Of a DNA stretch of 64,000 nucleotides, positions 54,793 through 63,566 are shown piece by piece. The notes under the pieces are model-generated. The model ran no database searches, was not told where the DNA came from, and saw only the letters and a program-made list of their open reading frames with translations. Positions within the stretch are counted from its first letter, which is position 1. Each line of letters opens with the position of its first letter. A program made the position numbers and the translations under genes. Source of the stretch: an uncultured bacterium (lineage in GTDB: Bacteria > Cyanobacteriota > Vampirovibrionia > Gastranaerophilales > Gastranaerophilaceae); NCBI GenBank assembly GCA_947073645.1, contig CAMTMK010000003.1:1-64000 (forward strand), given 5' to 3'.

Positions 54793-55558
54793 ATGAAATT
54801 TAATCAACATTTCGGGGGGGGGGCACTCTAGGCAAACATAGCGGTTTGACCCGTCACATTAGGTCTTGGAAGAATTTTAGCGGTGGTTTTACATTGGCTG
54901 AGGTGCTAATTACTTTAGGGATTATCGGAGTCGTTGCGGCAATTACGATGCCGTCTTTGGTTGCCAGTCATCAAGAAAAATCTCGTGTCGAGTTGCTGGT
55001 TTCTACTTATTCAAAGTTATCAGAAGCTGTAAGAAGATGATGGTTGATGAGGGAGCAGAAATTCAATATTGGGCAGATAATTCAAAGGATAGAGTGGCAA
55101 AGTTTCAAGAACTTCTTCCTAAATATGTAGATATTGTTGTCAAACCTAAAAATACTAATAATGCTTATTACATGAAAAATGGTGTAAAAATTTATGATTT
55201 AGCATCGGGAGCACAGGGGTCTGTTAGTAAATGTAATTTAAAGTCTAACTACTCAAATGGTGGTGATGGAGGTCAGGATGATACGAGAGGCTCTTATTTT
55301 GGAGCATGTGGGAAATTTTATATTGATATTAATGGAGAGAAAAAACCTAATCAGGAAGGAGTTGACAGATTTGGGTTTTTTATTGTTTCTGATGGTATAG
55401 TTCCCATGGGGCATCCTAAAGAAAATATTCATAATACGGTTTTTGATGCATCTAATGTTGATAGTAGAGTTACTGCTTGGGTTATATATAATAAAAATAT
55501 GGATTATCTCCATTGCCCTGAAAAGTTAGGTTGGGATAAAGCTCAAAGCTGCAAATAA
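54793..55558 (+). pseudogene. Type IV prepilin-like gene with out-of-frame poly-G tract and an internal frameshift
   Basis: ATG 54793 has AAAGGA 8 nt upstream and encodes MKFNQHF, then G10 (54814-54823) and a stop at 54829. With G11 (or G8) the frame joins a prepilin: FSGGFTLAEVLITLGIIG with cleavage after Gly. A second break lies near 55030-55040: the prepilin frame stops after SEAVRR at 55038 and the rest (MMVDEGAEIQYW ... NMDYLHCPEKLGWDKAQSCK) continues in the -1 frame; one missing A in AAGAAG would explain it. The C-terminus matches that of the first prepilin. Either two real lesions, or phase variation plus an assembly error. Confidence 0.7.
54814..54823 (+). repeat. G10 homopolymer in prepilin leader
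   Basis: Ten G directly after a TTC codon, at nearly the same distance from the ATG (7 codons) as the G11 run in the first prepilin (9 codons). Gain of one G restores the frame. Confidence 0.85.
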
Positions 55559-55586
55559 AAAAAGCTCCCATTTGGGAGCTTTTTTA
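55558..55586 (+). terminator. Terminator shared by prepilin 2 and the aminotransferase
   Basis: AAAAAAGCTCCC, loop ATTT, GGGAGCTTTTTT. Between convergent genes. Confidence 0.8.
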
Positions 55587-56825
55587 ATATGTAAATCCGT
55601 CTTCTTTAAAACGGTCAATAACCTCTTGCAGTTTTTCATCAGAGCATACGTATGAAAGTCTGAAAAATCCTTCTCCGCATTCACCAAACGCATTTCCAGG
55701 AACAAGTACCACACCTGATTTTCTCAATACATCCTGACAGAAGTCGAAAGCTGATGTGTATTTTCTTGGAATCGGAAGCCACAAGTAGAAAGTTGTATGA
55801 GGAACTTTGTCCATATTCCAGCCGAGCTCTTTGAAACCTTTTACCATAATTGCCTGTTTACGGGCATAACCTTTATTGCCTTCTTCAATATATTTGTCGC
55901 CTTCTTCGGAATTTAAAATCTCTGCACAGGCTTTTTGAAGTGCTTTAAAAATACCGTTATCAATTGTTGATTTGCCTTTGCCCAAACGCTGAACAACTTC
56001 TTTGTTACCGCAAACCCAGCCTAAACGCCAGCCTGTAACTGCATATGGTTTAGATAAACTGAAAAATTCTATACCGACATCTTTTGCGCCTTCGACTTCA
56101 AATATACTAAATGGTTTTTCGTTTTCATCAAAGTATAAATCGCAATATGCAGCATCTGATACAAGCAGAATATCATATTTTTTACAAAAATCAATTATGG
56201 ATTTTACATATTCTTTTGTTGTTGAAATACCCATAGGGTTATTGGGGTAATTGATAAATACGGCTTTAACATTTTCAGGTTTGTAGCCGTCTTTGATTAT
56301 TTGATTGTAAATAGCTTCAACATCAGGTTTGTAATCGTTTTCAGCTGTTAAAGGCATTGGATAAGCTTTTGCGCCTGAACATTGGATAAATTGCAAATAT
56401 GATGCATAACAAGGGTCAGGAATCATTATGACATCTTTTTCAAGTTCTTCTGTTTTAGGTGTTGTAATAAATCTTACAAGATTTGCAATACCTTCCTTTG
56501 AACCGACAAGTGAAAATATTTCAGTTTCAGGGTCTAATTCTACGCCGAAACGGTTTTTCATTCTTTGTGCAGCTGCTTGTCTGAAATATGATTCACCTTT
56601 AGGTGTTGAGTATGTATGAATATTATCTTCGTCAAGAATTTCTTTTAAGCGGTCTATTAAACATTTGGGCGGGTTTGCTGTTGGGGCACCCATGGAAAGA
56701 GCTATCGGAGCTCTGTTTCTTGCAGTTAATTCATCTTTTAATCTCGCAGTTTCTTCTTTTAATCTAAACATAATGTAAGTTTCAAGGGACATTACATCTT
56801 TATTAAAAAGTTTTTCGATATTCAT
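55584..56825 (-). CDS. dapL: Class I/II aminotransferase, LL-diaminopimelate aminotransferase-like
   Basis: PLP enzyme, 413 residues: INYPNNPMG, SDAAYCDLYFDE and the PLP lysine in SLSKPYAVTGWRLGW, and the C-terminal Arg in FFRLSYVCSDE. Best fits the DapL group that makes LL-diaminopimelate directly from tetrahydrodipicolinate, the route also used by cyanobacteria; other specificities remain possible. AAGGAG ribosome-binding site. Confidence 0.75.
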   Translation of the reverse strand: MNIEKLFNKDVMSLETYIMFRLKEETARLKDELTARNRAPIALSMGAPTANPPKCLIDRLKEILDEDNIHTYSTPKGESYFRQAAAQRMKNRFGVELDPETEIFSLVGSKEGIANLVRFITTPKTEELEKDVIMIPDPCYASYLQFIQCSGAKAYPMPLTAENDYKPDVEAIYNQIIKDGYKPENVKAVFINYPNNPMGISTTKEYVKSIIDFCKKYDILLVSDAAYCDLYFDENEKPFSIFEVEGAKDVGIEFFSLSKPYAVTGWRLGWVCGNKEVVQRLGKGKSTIDNGIFKALQKACAEILNSEEGDKYIEEGNKGYARKQAIMVKGFKELGWNMDKVPHTTFYLWLPIPRKYTSAFDFCQDVLRKSGVVLVPGNAFGECGEGFFRLSYVCSDEKLQEVIDRFKEDGFTY

Positions 56826-56835
56826 ACTTATCTCC

Positions 56836-57561
56836 TTAGTTTTCTGAAATCATTTGCATCGGGCCTTCTAGTGATGCTGTTACAAATTGTTTTGTGTATT
56901 CGTTATCTTGGCGGAGCATTTCTTCAGGTGTTCCTTCAAAAACTATTCTGCCATCATACAACATTATAACATAATCTGCCGTTCGTGTGATAGTTGACAT
57001 TTGGTGTGTTACAACAACTGATGCTGCGTTGGTTTCATCTTTTAGTCTTACAATATAATCTTCAATTAATGTGGATGAAATCGGGTCTAAGCCTGCTGTA
57101 GGTTCGTCATAAAGTATTGATTTGGGTTCAGTTACAATAGCGCGTGCAAAACTTACACGTTTTTGCATACCGCCCGAAAGCTCTGACGGAAATTTCTTTT
57201 CAATACCTTTCAAGCCTACAAGTTGTAATTTTTCAGCAACAATTTTTCTTATTTCTTTTTCTGTATATTTTTTGCGTAATTCTTTTCTTTCGTGGAGTGC
57301 AAAAGCAATGTTGTCTGCAACGTTTAGAGAATCAAACAGTGCAGAGTATTGAAATACCATTGCAATATCGCCTTCAGAGGTTATAATTTCGCCGCTGTCA
57401 GCTTCCAGAAGCCCGCAGATAAGTTTTAAAATTGTACTTTTTCCTGAGCCTGAAAATCCGACTATTGCAAGAGTTTTTCCGTTTTCAACTTTAAATGAAA
57501 CGTTATCAATAACTCGTCTTTCGCCAAAATTCTTTATTAAATTTTTAACTTCTATGCTCAT
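56836..57561 (-). CDS. MlaF-like ABC transporter ATPase
   Basis: Cytosolic ATPase of the MCE/Mla phospholipid-transport type, 241 residues: Walker A GFSGSGKST at 35-43, Q-loop MVFQYSALFDSLNV, signature LSGGMQKR and Walker B SILYDEPTAGLDP. 12 bp downstream of the MlaE-like permease. No MlaD gene adjoins in this window. Confidence 0.9.
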   Translation of the reverse strand: MSIEVKNLIKNFGERRVIDNVSFKVENGKTLAIVGFSGSGKSTILKLICGLLEADSGEIITSEGDIAMVFQYSALFDSLNVADNIAFALHERKELRKKYTEKEIRKIVAEKLQLVGLKGIEKKFPSELSGGMQKRVSFARAIVTEPKSILYDEPTAGLDPISSTLIEDYIVRLKDETNAASVVVTHQMSTITRTADYVIMLYDGRIVFEGTPEEMLRQDNEYTKQFVTASLEGPMQMISEN

Positions 57562-57573
57562 TAATTTACCTCG

Positions 57574-58383
57574 TTAAAAGAAAAATATTCCTGCAAAAAC
57601 CATATCAAGAATTACTATTGCAACAAATGACCAAACAACAGCTTTTGTAGTTGCTTCTCCTACCCCTTTAGCTCCGCCAGATGCGTAATATCCGCAAGAA
57701 CAGCTGATTAGGGCGATAACTCCGCCAAAACAAAATGCTTTAAGCATACTTACGCTCAAATCTTTCATGTAAATACCAAGCCAAGCCGAATCAAAAAATG
57801 CTCTATAGCCTAAACCTGAAGTCAAATGTGCGGTTATTGCACCTGTAATAACTCCAATAGCCGTAGCAATTAATACAACCGGAGGCATCATGATAAATCC
57901 TGATAAAACTCTTGGTACAAAAAGATATCTAATAGGATTAACTTTTAAAACGTCTATCGCATCAATCTGTTCTGTTACACGCATTGTAGCAATTTCTGAT
58001 GCAAGTGATGAGCCAATCATTGAAATTATAGCAAATCCTGACATAATTACTCCGAGTTCGCGCACCAGAAGTATTGTCATCAATAATCCGACAAAGTTTC
58101 CCCCGCCCTGTTTTACCATTTCCAAAGCTACCTGTGAAGCAACAATGATTGAAGTCATACCGACAATTGAAAGTGTTATAGGCAGTGAGCTTACGCCGAA
58201 TCTGCTGCATTGTTCTATTAGCTCTCTTATGTCAATCTGAAATTTTAAAATGCATTTAATTACTTCAATCCCATTGAGTGTGATTTTACCCAGTGTGTCA
58301 AGGAATTTTTCAAGCTCTTTCAATATCCCTGAGGCAATTTTGTATGTCGCCGATTGTTTGTAATATTTTTGCAGACTGCTCAT
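57574..58383 (-). CDS. MlaE-like ABC transporter permease
   Basis: Inner-membrane permease of the MlaE family: residues about 70-265 hold the helices and GFAIISMIGSSLASEIATMRVTEQIDAIDVLKVNP, the family core. ATG 58383 (269 residues) is chosen since a consensus promoter lies directly upstream; a longer frame to 58473 crosses it. Probably keeps the outer membrane asymmetric or moves lipids between membranes, with the downstream ATPase. Confidence 0.88.
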   Translation of the reverse strand: MSSLQKYYKQSATYKIASGILKELEKFLDTLGKITLNGIEVIKCILKFQIDIRELIEQCSRFGVSSLPITLSIVGMTSIIVASQVALEMVKQGGGNFVGLLMTILLVRELGVIMSGFAIISMIGSSLASEIATMRVTEQIDAIDVLKVNPIRYLFVPRVLSGFIMMPPVVLIATAIGVITGAITAHLTSGLGYRAFFDSAWLGIYMKDLSVSMLKAFCFGGVIALISCSCGYYASGGAKGVGEATTKAVVWSFVAIVILDMVFAGIFFF

Positions 58384-58389
58384 TATTTG

Positions 58390-58418
58390 ATTATACAAAA
58401 AAGCATTATTATTTGCAA
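58390..58418 (-). promoter_or_regulatory. Consensus promoter giving a leaderless mlaE mRNA
   Basis: Minus strand TTGCAA (58413-58418), exactly 17 bp, TATAAT (58390-58395), then 6 nt to the ATG. No Shine-Dalgarno sequence. Confidence 0.75.
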
Positions 58419-58455
58419 TTAGTAAATAATTATTAAAAAAACAACTGCCTTTCCC

Positions 58456-58483
58456 TTGTCTAAAAATATTCACTGTATATAAT
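58456..58483 (+). promoter_or_regulatory. Promoter of pgi
   Basis: TTGTCT at 58456-58461, 16 bp, TATAAT at 58478-58483. GAGGGG precedes the GTG start. Confidence 0.6.
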
Positions 58484-58510
58484 TGGGATATAGGATATGA
58501 GGGGCTAATT

Positions 58511-59878
58511 GTGATTAAATTATGTTGTAATTATGTTGATGAGGCGGTTATCGGCGCAGAAAACGGCTTAAATATAAAACATGAGTTTGAAAATTATAAA
58601 GACACAATTGCAAATATTATTTCAGATTTGAATAAAAGAAAAGATAAACCGGGGCAATGGCTTCAGTGGATGAATTTGGGATACAGTGAAGAAACTGTGT
58701 GGTATGTAAAAGAATATGCTTCAATGGTTCAGGGAAGATTTGAAAATATTCTTGTGCTTGGAATAGGCGGTTCAGCTCTTGGTGGACTTGCTGTAACAGA
58801 AGCTTTGTTAAAACCTTATTGGAACCTCTTATCTGAAGAACAAAGAAAAGGTTTGCCGAGAATTTTCTTCCTTGATAATATCGACCCTGATTCAATGACC
58901 GGTTTATTGAATATGCTTGATTTGAGCAAAACTCTTGTTAATGTGATTACAAAATCAGGTTCAACTGCCGAAACAATGTCACAGTTTATGATTGTTAAAA
59001 ATATGCTTGAGCAGGAACTGGGTTCAAATTACAGATACAACATTGTTGCAACTACTGATAAAAGAACAGGTGTTCTAAGGCAGATTGCAGAGCAGGAAGG
59101 GTATAAAACTTTTGTGGTTCCCGATGATGTAGGCGGAAGATTTTCTGTATTTTCAGCTGTTGGTCTTTTGCCGTTTGCACTTGTAGGACTTGATATTGAT
59201 GAAATGATTAACGGTATTAAAGATATGGATTTAGCATTGAAAAATACCGATATCAACGAAAATATCGCAGCTCAAAATGCTTTAATTCATTATCTTCTTG
59301 ATACTAAAAAAGGTAAAAATATGTGTGTTATGATGCCTTATTCAAGCAGATTAAAATATGTTTCCGACTGGTTTGTTCAGCTTTGGGCTGAATCTTTGGG
59401 TAAAAATGATTACGTTGGACCTACTCCGATTAAGGCTCTTGGCGCAACTGACCAGCATTCTCAAATCCAGCTTTACAATGAAGGTCCTAATAATAAAATT
59501 ATTAACTTTATTCGTGTCGGAGAATTTGATAATACATTGGAAATTCCGCAAATTTTTGAATATACAGGGATAGGTTATTTGGGCGGAAAGTCTGTAAATC
59601 GTCTTATTAATGCCGAGGCGGATTCAACAAGAGTTGCGTTGACCGACTGCAAACGCCCTGTTGTAACAATTACAATTGATAAAGTTAACGGTTACAGTTT
59701 GGCACAGCTTCTTTATATGCTGGAAATTCAGACTGCAATTACAGGTGCGCTTTATAATATTGATACTTTTAATCAACCTGGGGTTGAGCAGGCTAAAAAT
59801 TATACTTATGCTTTAATGGGCAGGGCAGGTTATGAAGAATCTGCGCAGGAGCTTCAAGCAAAAATGGCGATGGTGTAA
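58511..59878 (+). CDS. pgi: Glucose-6-phosphate isomerase
   Basis: Glycolysis/gluconeogenesis enzyme interconverting glucose-6- and fructose-6-phosphate. 455 residues from a GTG start with GAGGGG upstream. GIGGSALGG, the SGSTAET phosphate loop, VGGRFSVFSAVGLLP, LGATDQHSQIQLYNEG and the C-terminal QPGVEQAKNYTYALMGR are all present. Followed without gap by a secreted protein gene. Confidence 0.96.
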   Translation: MIKLCCNYVDEAVIGAENGLNIKHEFENYKDTIANIISDLNKRKDKPGQWLQWMNLGYSEETVWYVKEYASMVQGRFENILVLGIGGSALGGLAVTEALLKPYWNLLSEEQRKGLPRIFFLDNIDPDSMTGLLNMLDLSKTLVNVITKSGSTAETMSQFMIVKNMLEQELGSNYRYNIVATTDKRTGVLRQIAEQEGYKTFVVPDDVGGRFSVFSAVGLLPFALVGLDIDEMINGIKDMDLALKNTDINENIAAQNALIHYLLDTKKGKNMCVMMPYSSRLKYVSDWFVQLWAESLGKNDYVGPTPIKALGATDQHSQIQLYNEGPNNKIINFIRVGEFDNTLEIPQIFEYTGIGYLGGKSVNRLINAEADSTRVALTDCKRPVVTITIDKVNGYSLAQLLYMLEIQTAITGALYNIDTFNQPGVEQAKNYTYALMGRAGYEESAQELQAKMAMV

Positions 59879-60366
59879 TGAAAAAATTATTATTTGTTTT
59901 GGCTCTTTTGATAGGAATTTCGGTTCAGGCAGAAACTTTGCAGGCAGGAGTTTCTAAAATAGATATGCTTCCTGATGATTTTTTCGGAGGCTGGCGTGTT
60001 GTCGCAAAAATTGATAAACAGTCCGGCAGTACTAATTTTAGACCTAATACGGTAGATTTATGGAACTTATCACGCAAAGGGGACGTCATAAATTTAAACA
60101 ATCCGTTTACAGGTGCTTCGGCTTCTGTTAAACTTGATTATGTTGAGGGAAATATTATCAGATTTACTAAAGTTGGTGATTTTGATAATAAAAAATTGAC
60201 GGATACCGTTGATTTAAAACTTAACGGTGATACGTTTACAGGGATAAATACTTTGAAGCTGGAAACTTTTTCAACACATGATAATTCCTTAATTAAAACT
60301 GATACGGCATTGTATATTTTAAAGGGTGAAAAAATTTCAGGTTCACTGGAAGAGAAAGGGAAATAA
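59878..60366 (+). CDS. Secreted hypothetical protein
   Basis: Unknown. 162 residues; signal peptide MKKLLFVLALLIGISVQA, then a beta-rich domain (GGWRVVAKIDKQSGSTNF, VDLWNLSRKGDVINL). Starts on the last base of the pgi stop and overlaps trxB by 1 bp, so all three are co-translated. Confidence 0.7.
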   Translation: MKKLLFVLALLIGISVQAETLQAGVSKIDMLPDDFFGGWRVVAKIDKQSGSTNFRPNTVDLWNLSRKGDVINLNNPFTGASASVKLDYVEGNIIRFTKVGDFDNKKLTDTVDLKLNGDTFTGINTLKLETFSTHDNSLIKTDTALYILKGEKISGSLEEKGK

Positions 60367-61298
60367 TGGAGCAATTGAATTTTGATACAGTGATTTTAGG
60401 CGGTGGGCCTGCTGGACTTGCATCGGCAATTTATGCAGGAAGAGGCGCGGTTTCTACAGCTATTGTGGATTTGAATATGCTTGGCGGACAGCCTTCAAAT
60501 TATTTGGAATTAGAAAACTATCCGGGATTTTCACTTGTCGGCGGTTATGATTTAATGGAAAAATTTGAAGAACATGCTGATAAATTCGGAGTTCAAAAAT
60601 ATCCGATGCAGGAAATTCAAAAAATTGATTTAAAATCAAAAACAATTGTAACTAATGAATATGAATTCAAGGCAAAAACGATTATTATTGCAACAGGTGC
60701 ACAGCCTATGAAACTTGGTGTTCCGGGCGAAAAAGAATTTGTCGGACGCGGTGTAAGTTATTGTGCAGTTTGTGACGGAGCGTTCTATAGAAACAAAGTT
60801 GTTGCAGTTGTCGGCGGTGGAAATTCTGCGGTTGAAGAAGCTATGTATTTGACAAAATTTGCTGATAAAGTCTATGTAATTCATAGACGTAATGAATTAA
60901 GAGCAGATAAAATCGTTCAGGAACGCGCTTTCAAAAACCAAAAAATTGAATTTATATGGGATAGCGTTGTTAAAGAGGTTAAGGGTGATAACCTTGTAAA
61001 TACAGCAGTTTTAGAAAATGTTAAGACAAAAGAAATTTCAAATCTGCCTGTAAACGGAGTTTTCCCTTATATCGGAATTACTCCGAATGTTGAGCAATTT
61101 TCAGGACAACTGGAACAAGATGCTTCGGGATTTATCATTACGGATGAAACAATGGAAACATCTGTTGAGGGTGTATTTGCAGTGGGTGATGTGAGAAAAA
61201 CTCCTTTAAGACAAGTTATTACAGCGGCATCTGATGGTGCAATCGGTGCGGTTTACGCTGTTAAGTATATAGAAACTCATAAGGAAGTTGCAGTATAG
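60366..61298 (+). CDS. trxB: Thioredoxin reductase
   Basis: NADPH-dependent flavoenzyme that reduces thioredoxin. 310 residues: FAD site GGGPAGLASAIYAGR, redox pair Cys133/Cys136 in SYCAVCDG, NADPH site GGGNSAVEEAMYLT and the C-terminal GVFAVGDVRKTPLRQVITAASDG. Could also serve ferredoxin-type partners, but the CAVC motif is the classical form. Confidence 0.94.
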   Translation: MEQLNFDTVILGGGPAGLASAIYAGRGAVSTAIVDLNMLGGQPSNYLELENYPGFSLVGGYDLMEKFEEHADKFGVQKYPMQEIQKIDLKSKTIVTNEYEFKAKTIIIATGAQPMKLGVPGEKEFVGRGVSYCAVCDGAFYRNKVVAVVGGGNSAVEEAMYLTKFADKVYVIHRRNELRADKIVQERAFKNQKIEFIWDSVVKEVKGDNLVNTAVLENVKTKEISNLPVNGVFPYIGITPNVEQFSGQLEQDASGFIITDETMETSVEGVFAVGDVRKTPLRQVITAASDGAIGAVYAVKYIETHKEVAV

Positions 61299-61395
61299 TT
61301 TGTTATGCCAATATAAATAAAAAGCGCAAATTACAAAATAAGTAAAATATTTTCAATGCAGAATAACAGCGGTATTTAAATAATTGTTCCAAGAT

Positions 61396-61412
61396 GGCTA
61401 CGTGCGTAGCAC
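61396..61412. repeat. Short palindromic repeat, copy 2
   Basis: Identical 17 bp to 4871-4887 (GGCTACGTGCGTAGCAC). Adjacent to the T-run side of the minus-strand hairpin. Confidence 0.6.
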
Positions 61413-61440
61413 AAAAAAAAGTTGCCTTTTAGCAGGCAAC
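61413..61440 (-). terminator. Minus-strand terminator-like hairpin
   Basis: On the minus strand GTTGCCT, loop GCTAAA, AGGCAAC, then eight T. No minus-strand gene lies upstream, so it may end a small RNA. Confidence 0.5.
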
Positions 61441-61663
61441 ATTAAATAAACACGAGGATATTAAGAGAGAGAGTATAAATAAGACCTTTTTCTTTAATCT
61501 TTTTCGTCCTAACGCATAAGACTTTCGATTATATTGTTAATATCCAATTAATATTTTTAGAAATTTTCCCGTTTGTTTTTTGAGATTTCCCTTACTCTTA
61601 TATAAAGTATTTTTGTTTTAAAGAATTGTCTTTTTTATTTTAAATATTACAAATTCTTTACAA

Positions 61664-61692
61664 TTGCCAGATTTTTATAATAATGATATAAT
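61664..61692 (+). promoter_or_regulatory. Promoter of pilT
   Basis: TTGCCA at 61664-61669, 17 bp, TATAAT at 61687-61692. AAGAGGAGAG precedes the ATG at 61711. Confidence 0.7.
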
Positions 61693-61710
61693 TTTCCTAA
61701 GAGGAGAGTT

Positions 61711-62808
61711 ATGGAAAATACTTTTGATATTGAAGCTTTTTTGAAAAAAGCTGTAGCTATAGGTGCATCAGACGTTCATTTACAGGCAAATGAGCATCCT
61801 GCTGTAAGAATTGACGGGAAAATTACTAAGGTTAACATGCCGGTTTTATCGGATGAAGATTTGATTAATACTTATAAAGTGCTATTGCCTAAGCATTTTT
61901 CTGAAAAATTTGATGATGCATTTGATTTAGATTTTGCTTATGAAATAAAGGGATGTTCTCGTTTCAGGGTAAATTTAAGCAGGCAGCTTGGGAAATGTGC
62001 ACTTGTTATTAGAACTATTCCTTACAATATCAAAAAAATTACAAGTTTATCTCTGCCGGAATCTATTGAACAGTTTGCAAGTTTAAATAACGGACTTGTT
62101 TTGATTACAGGTCCTACAGGTTCTGGTAAATCGACAACAATTGCATCTTTGATTGATTATGTTAACACGAATTATCCGAAACATATTATTACAATTGAAG
62201 ACCCTGTTGAATTTATATTTACAAATAAAAAATCAATTGTTTCGCAAAGACAGGTGTTAATTGATACTGCAAGTTTCCCTGACGGGATTAAGTATGCATT
62301 GAGGCAAGATCCTGATGTTATATTTATCGGTGAGATTAGGGATAGAGAAACGGTTACGGCTGCGTTAAAAGCAGCAGAAACAGGTCACCTTGTATTTGCA
62401 ACAATTCACACAAATGATGCTATTCAAACCGTTAATAGAATAGTTAATATGTTTGAACCGTCTGACAGGGATTTTGTAAGACAGCAGTTAGCATCAGTTT
62501 TGAGAGGTACGGTTTCTCAAAAACTGGTTCCGCTTTCGACTTCATCAGGACGTCGTCCGGCATGTGAAATGCTTGTTGTTACTCCTACAGTGAAAGACTT
62601 TATAGAAAAAGACAAATTGGAAGAAATTTATGACCTTGTTAAAAAAGGTTCGTTTAACAATATGATTACAATGAATGCTTCATTATACAGTCTTTATGAA
62701 CAGGGATTTATTACCGAAGAAACTGCTATGGTTTATTCTGACAATAAAAATGAACTTCAGCAGATGTTTAGAGGGGTATTCCACGGAACTTTCGGCGGTA
62801 ATGCATGA
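61711..62808 (+). CDS. pilT: PilT-like twitching motility/retraction ATPase
   Basis: Hexameric cytosolic ATPase that powers pilus retraction. 365 residues: PAS-like N-terminus (GASDVHLQANEHPAVRIDG), Walker A GPTGSGKS at 134-141, Asp box TIEDPVEF, Walker B VIFIGEIRDRETV and His box HLVFATIHTND. AIRNLIRE, typical of PilT, is not evident, so PilU-like or other retraction ATPase is possible. Overlaps recO by 4 bp. Confidence 0.88.
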   Translation: MENTFDIEAFLKKAVAIGASDVHLQANEHPAVRIDGKITKVNMPVLSDEDLINTYKVLLPKHFSEKFDDAFDLDFAYEIKGCSRFRVNLSRQLGKCALVIRTIPYNIKKITSLSLPESIEQFASLNNGLVLITGPTGSGKSTTIASLIDYVNTNYPKHIITIEDPVEFIFTNKKSIVSQRQVLIDTASFPDGIKYALRQDPDVIFIGEIRDRETVTAALKAAETGHLVFATIHTNDAIQTVNRIVNMFEPSDRDFVRQQLASVLRGTVSQKLVPLSTSSGRRPACEMLVVTPTVKDFIEKDKLEEIYDLVKKGSFNNMITMNASLYSLYEQGFITEETAMVYSDNKNELQQMFRGVFHGTFGGNA

Positions 62809-63566
62809 ACAATTTTGTAACTGATGCGATAAATTTAAAAGCTTATAATTTGAGTGAAGCTGATAAAATTATTGTTATGTATTCAAAAGAAAAAGGGCTT
62901 ATCAGAGGGGTTGCAAAGGGGGTTAAGAAACCTAAGAGCAAGCTCGGTGCTCGTATGGATTTGCTTGTTGCAAATAAATTGATGCTTTATAAGGGTAAAA
63001 ATCTCGACAGAATTTGTCAGGCTGAGGCTTTGAATACTTTCCATAAAACGCGTCAGAATATGGATAAAATTTTTTATTCAATGTATGTGACAGAAGTTGT
63101 AAATAACTTTGGTGTTGAAGATGACCCTTGTTCTAAAGAGGTTTATGAAATTCTTTATAAGGCTTTGGATAAAATTTCAAATGCTTCTGATACTGTAGAA
63201 ATATTGTTATCAGTAATAAAATTTCAGTTGAAAATGATGCAGATTTCAGGATTTGGCATTGAACTGGATTGTTGTCTTTGTTGTGGAGAGCAGATAAAAG
63301 ATGAAAATATGTATTTTTCACCGCAAATGGGTGGAATTATTTGTTCAGAGTGCAATGAAACTTTTAAATTAAAAACAGTTTTGCATCATAAATTAAGAGA
63401 CTTTATGAACGCTTGTCTCCAATATGATTTTGATTATGTTTCAGAGTATGATAAAAAGGCAAACGAGAAAGTGTGTCAGGTTTGTTTTGAACTTTTGAAA
63501 GAATATATTAATATACATTCTTCCAAAAAATTCAATTCTACTGATATTTTGCAGGAAATCAGATAA
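62805..63566 (+). CDS. recO: DNA repair protein RecO
   Basis: Mediator of RecA loading in the RecFOR pathway, 253 residues: OB-fold N-terminus (VTDAINLKAYNLSEADKIIVMYSKEKGLIRGVAKG) and the C-terminal zinc motif (CCLCCGEQ ... GGIICSECN). Coupled to pilT by a 4-bp overlap. Convergent overlap of 8 bp with the last gene. Confidence 0.93.
   Translation: MNNFVTDAINLKAYNLSEADKIIVMYSKEKGLIRGVAKGVKKPKSKLGARMDLLVANKLMLYKGKNLDRICQAEALNTFHKTRQNMDKIFYSMYVTEVVNNFGVEDDPCSKEVYEILYKALDKISNASDTVEILLSVIKFQLKMMQISGFGIELDCCLCCGEQIKDENMYFSPQMGGIICSECNETFKLKTVLHHKLRDFMNACLQYDFDYVSEYDKKANEKVCQVCFELLKEYINIHSSKKFNSTDILQEIR

Larger units (their letters stand above)
61299..61663. other. Intergenic region between trxB and pilT
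   Basis: No coding gene seen. It holds the second copy of the short palindromic repeat and a terminator-like hairpin pointing to the minus strand. TATAAT on the minus strand at 61528-61533 could start a transcript of about 110 nt that ends at that hairpin; no -35 is evident. Confidence 0.4.

Noticed and set aside
55030..55045. Programmed -1 frameshift in prepilin 2
   Set aside because: No X XXY YYZ heptamer and no clear downstream structure; a lost base is simpler.
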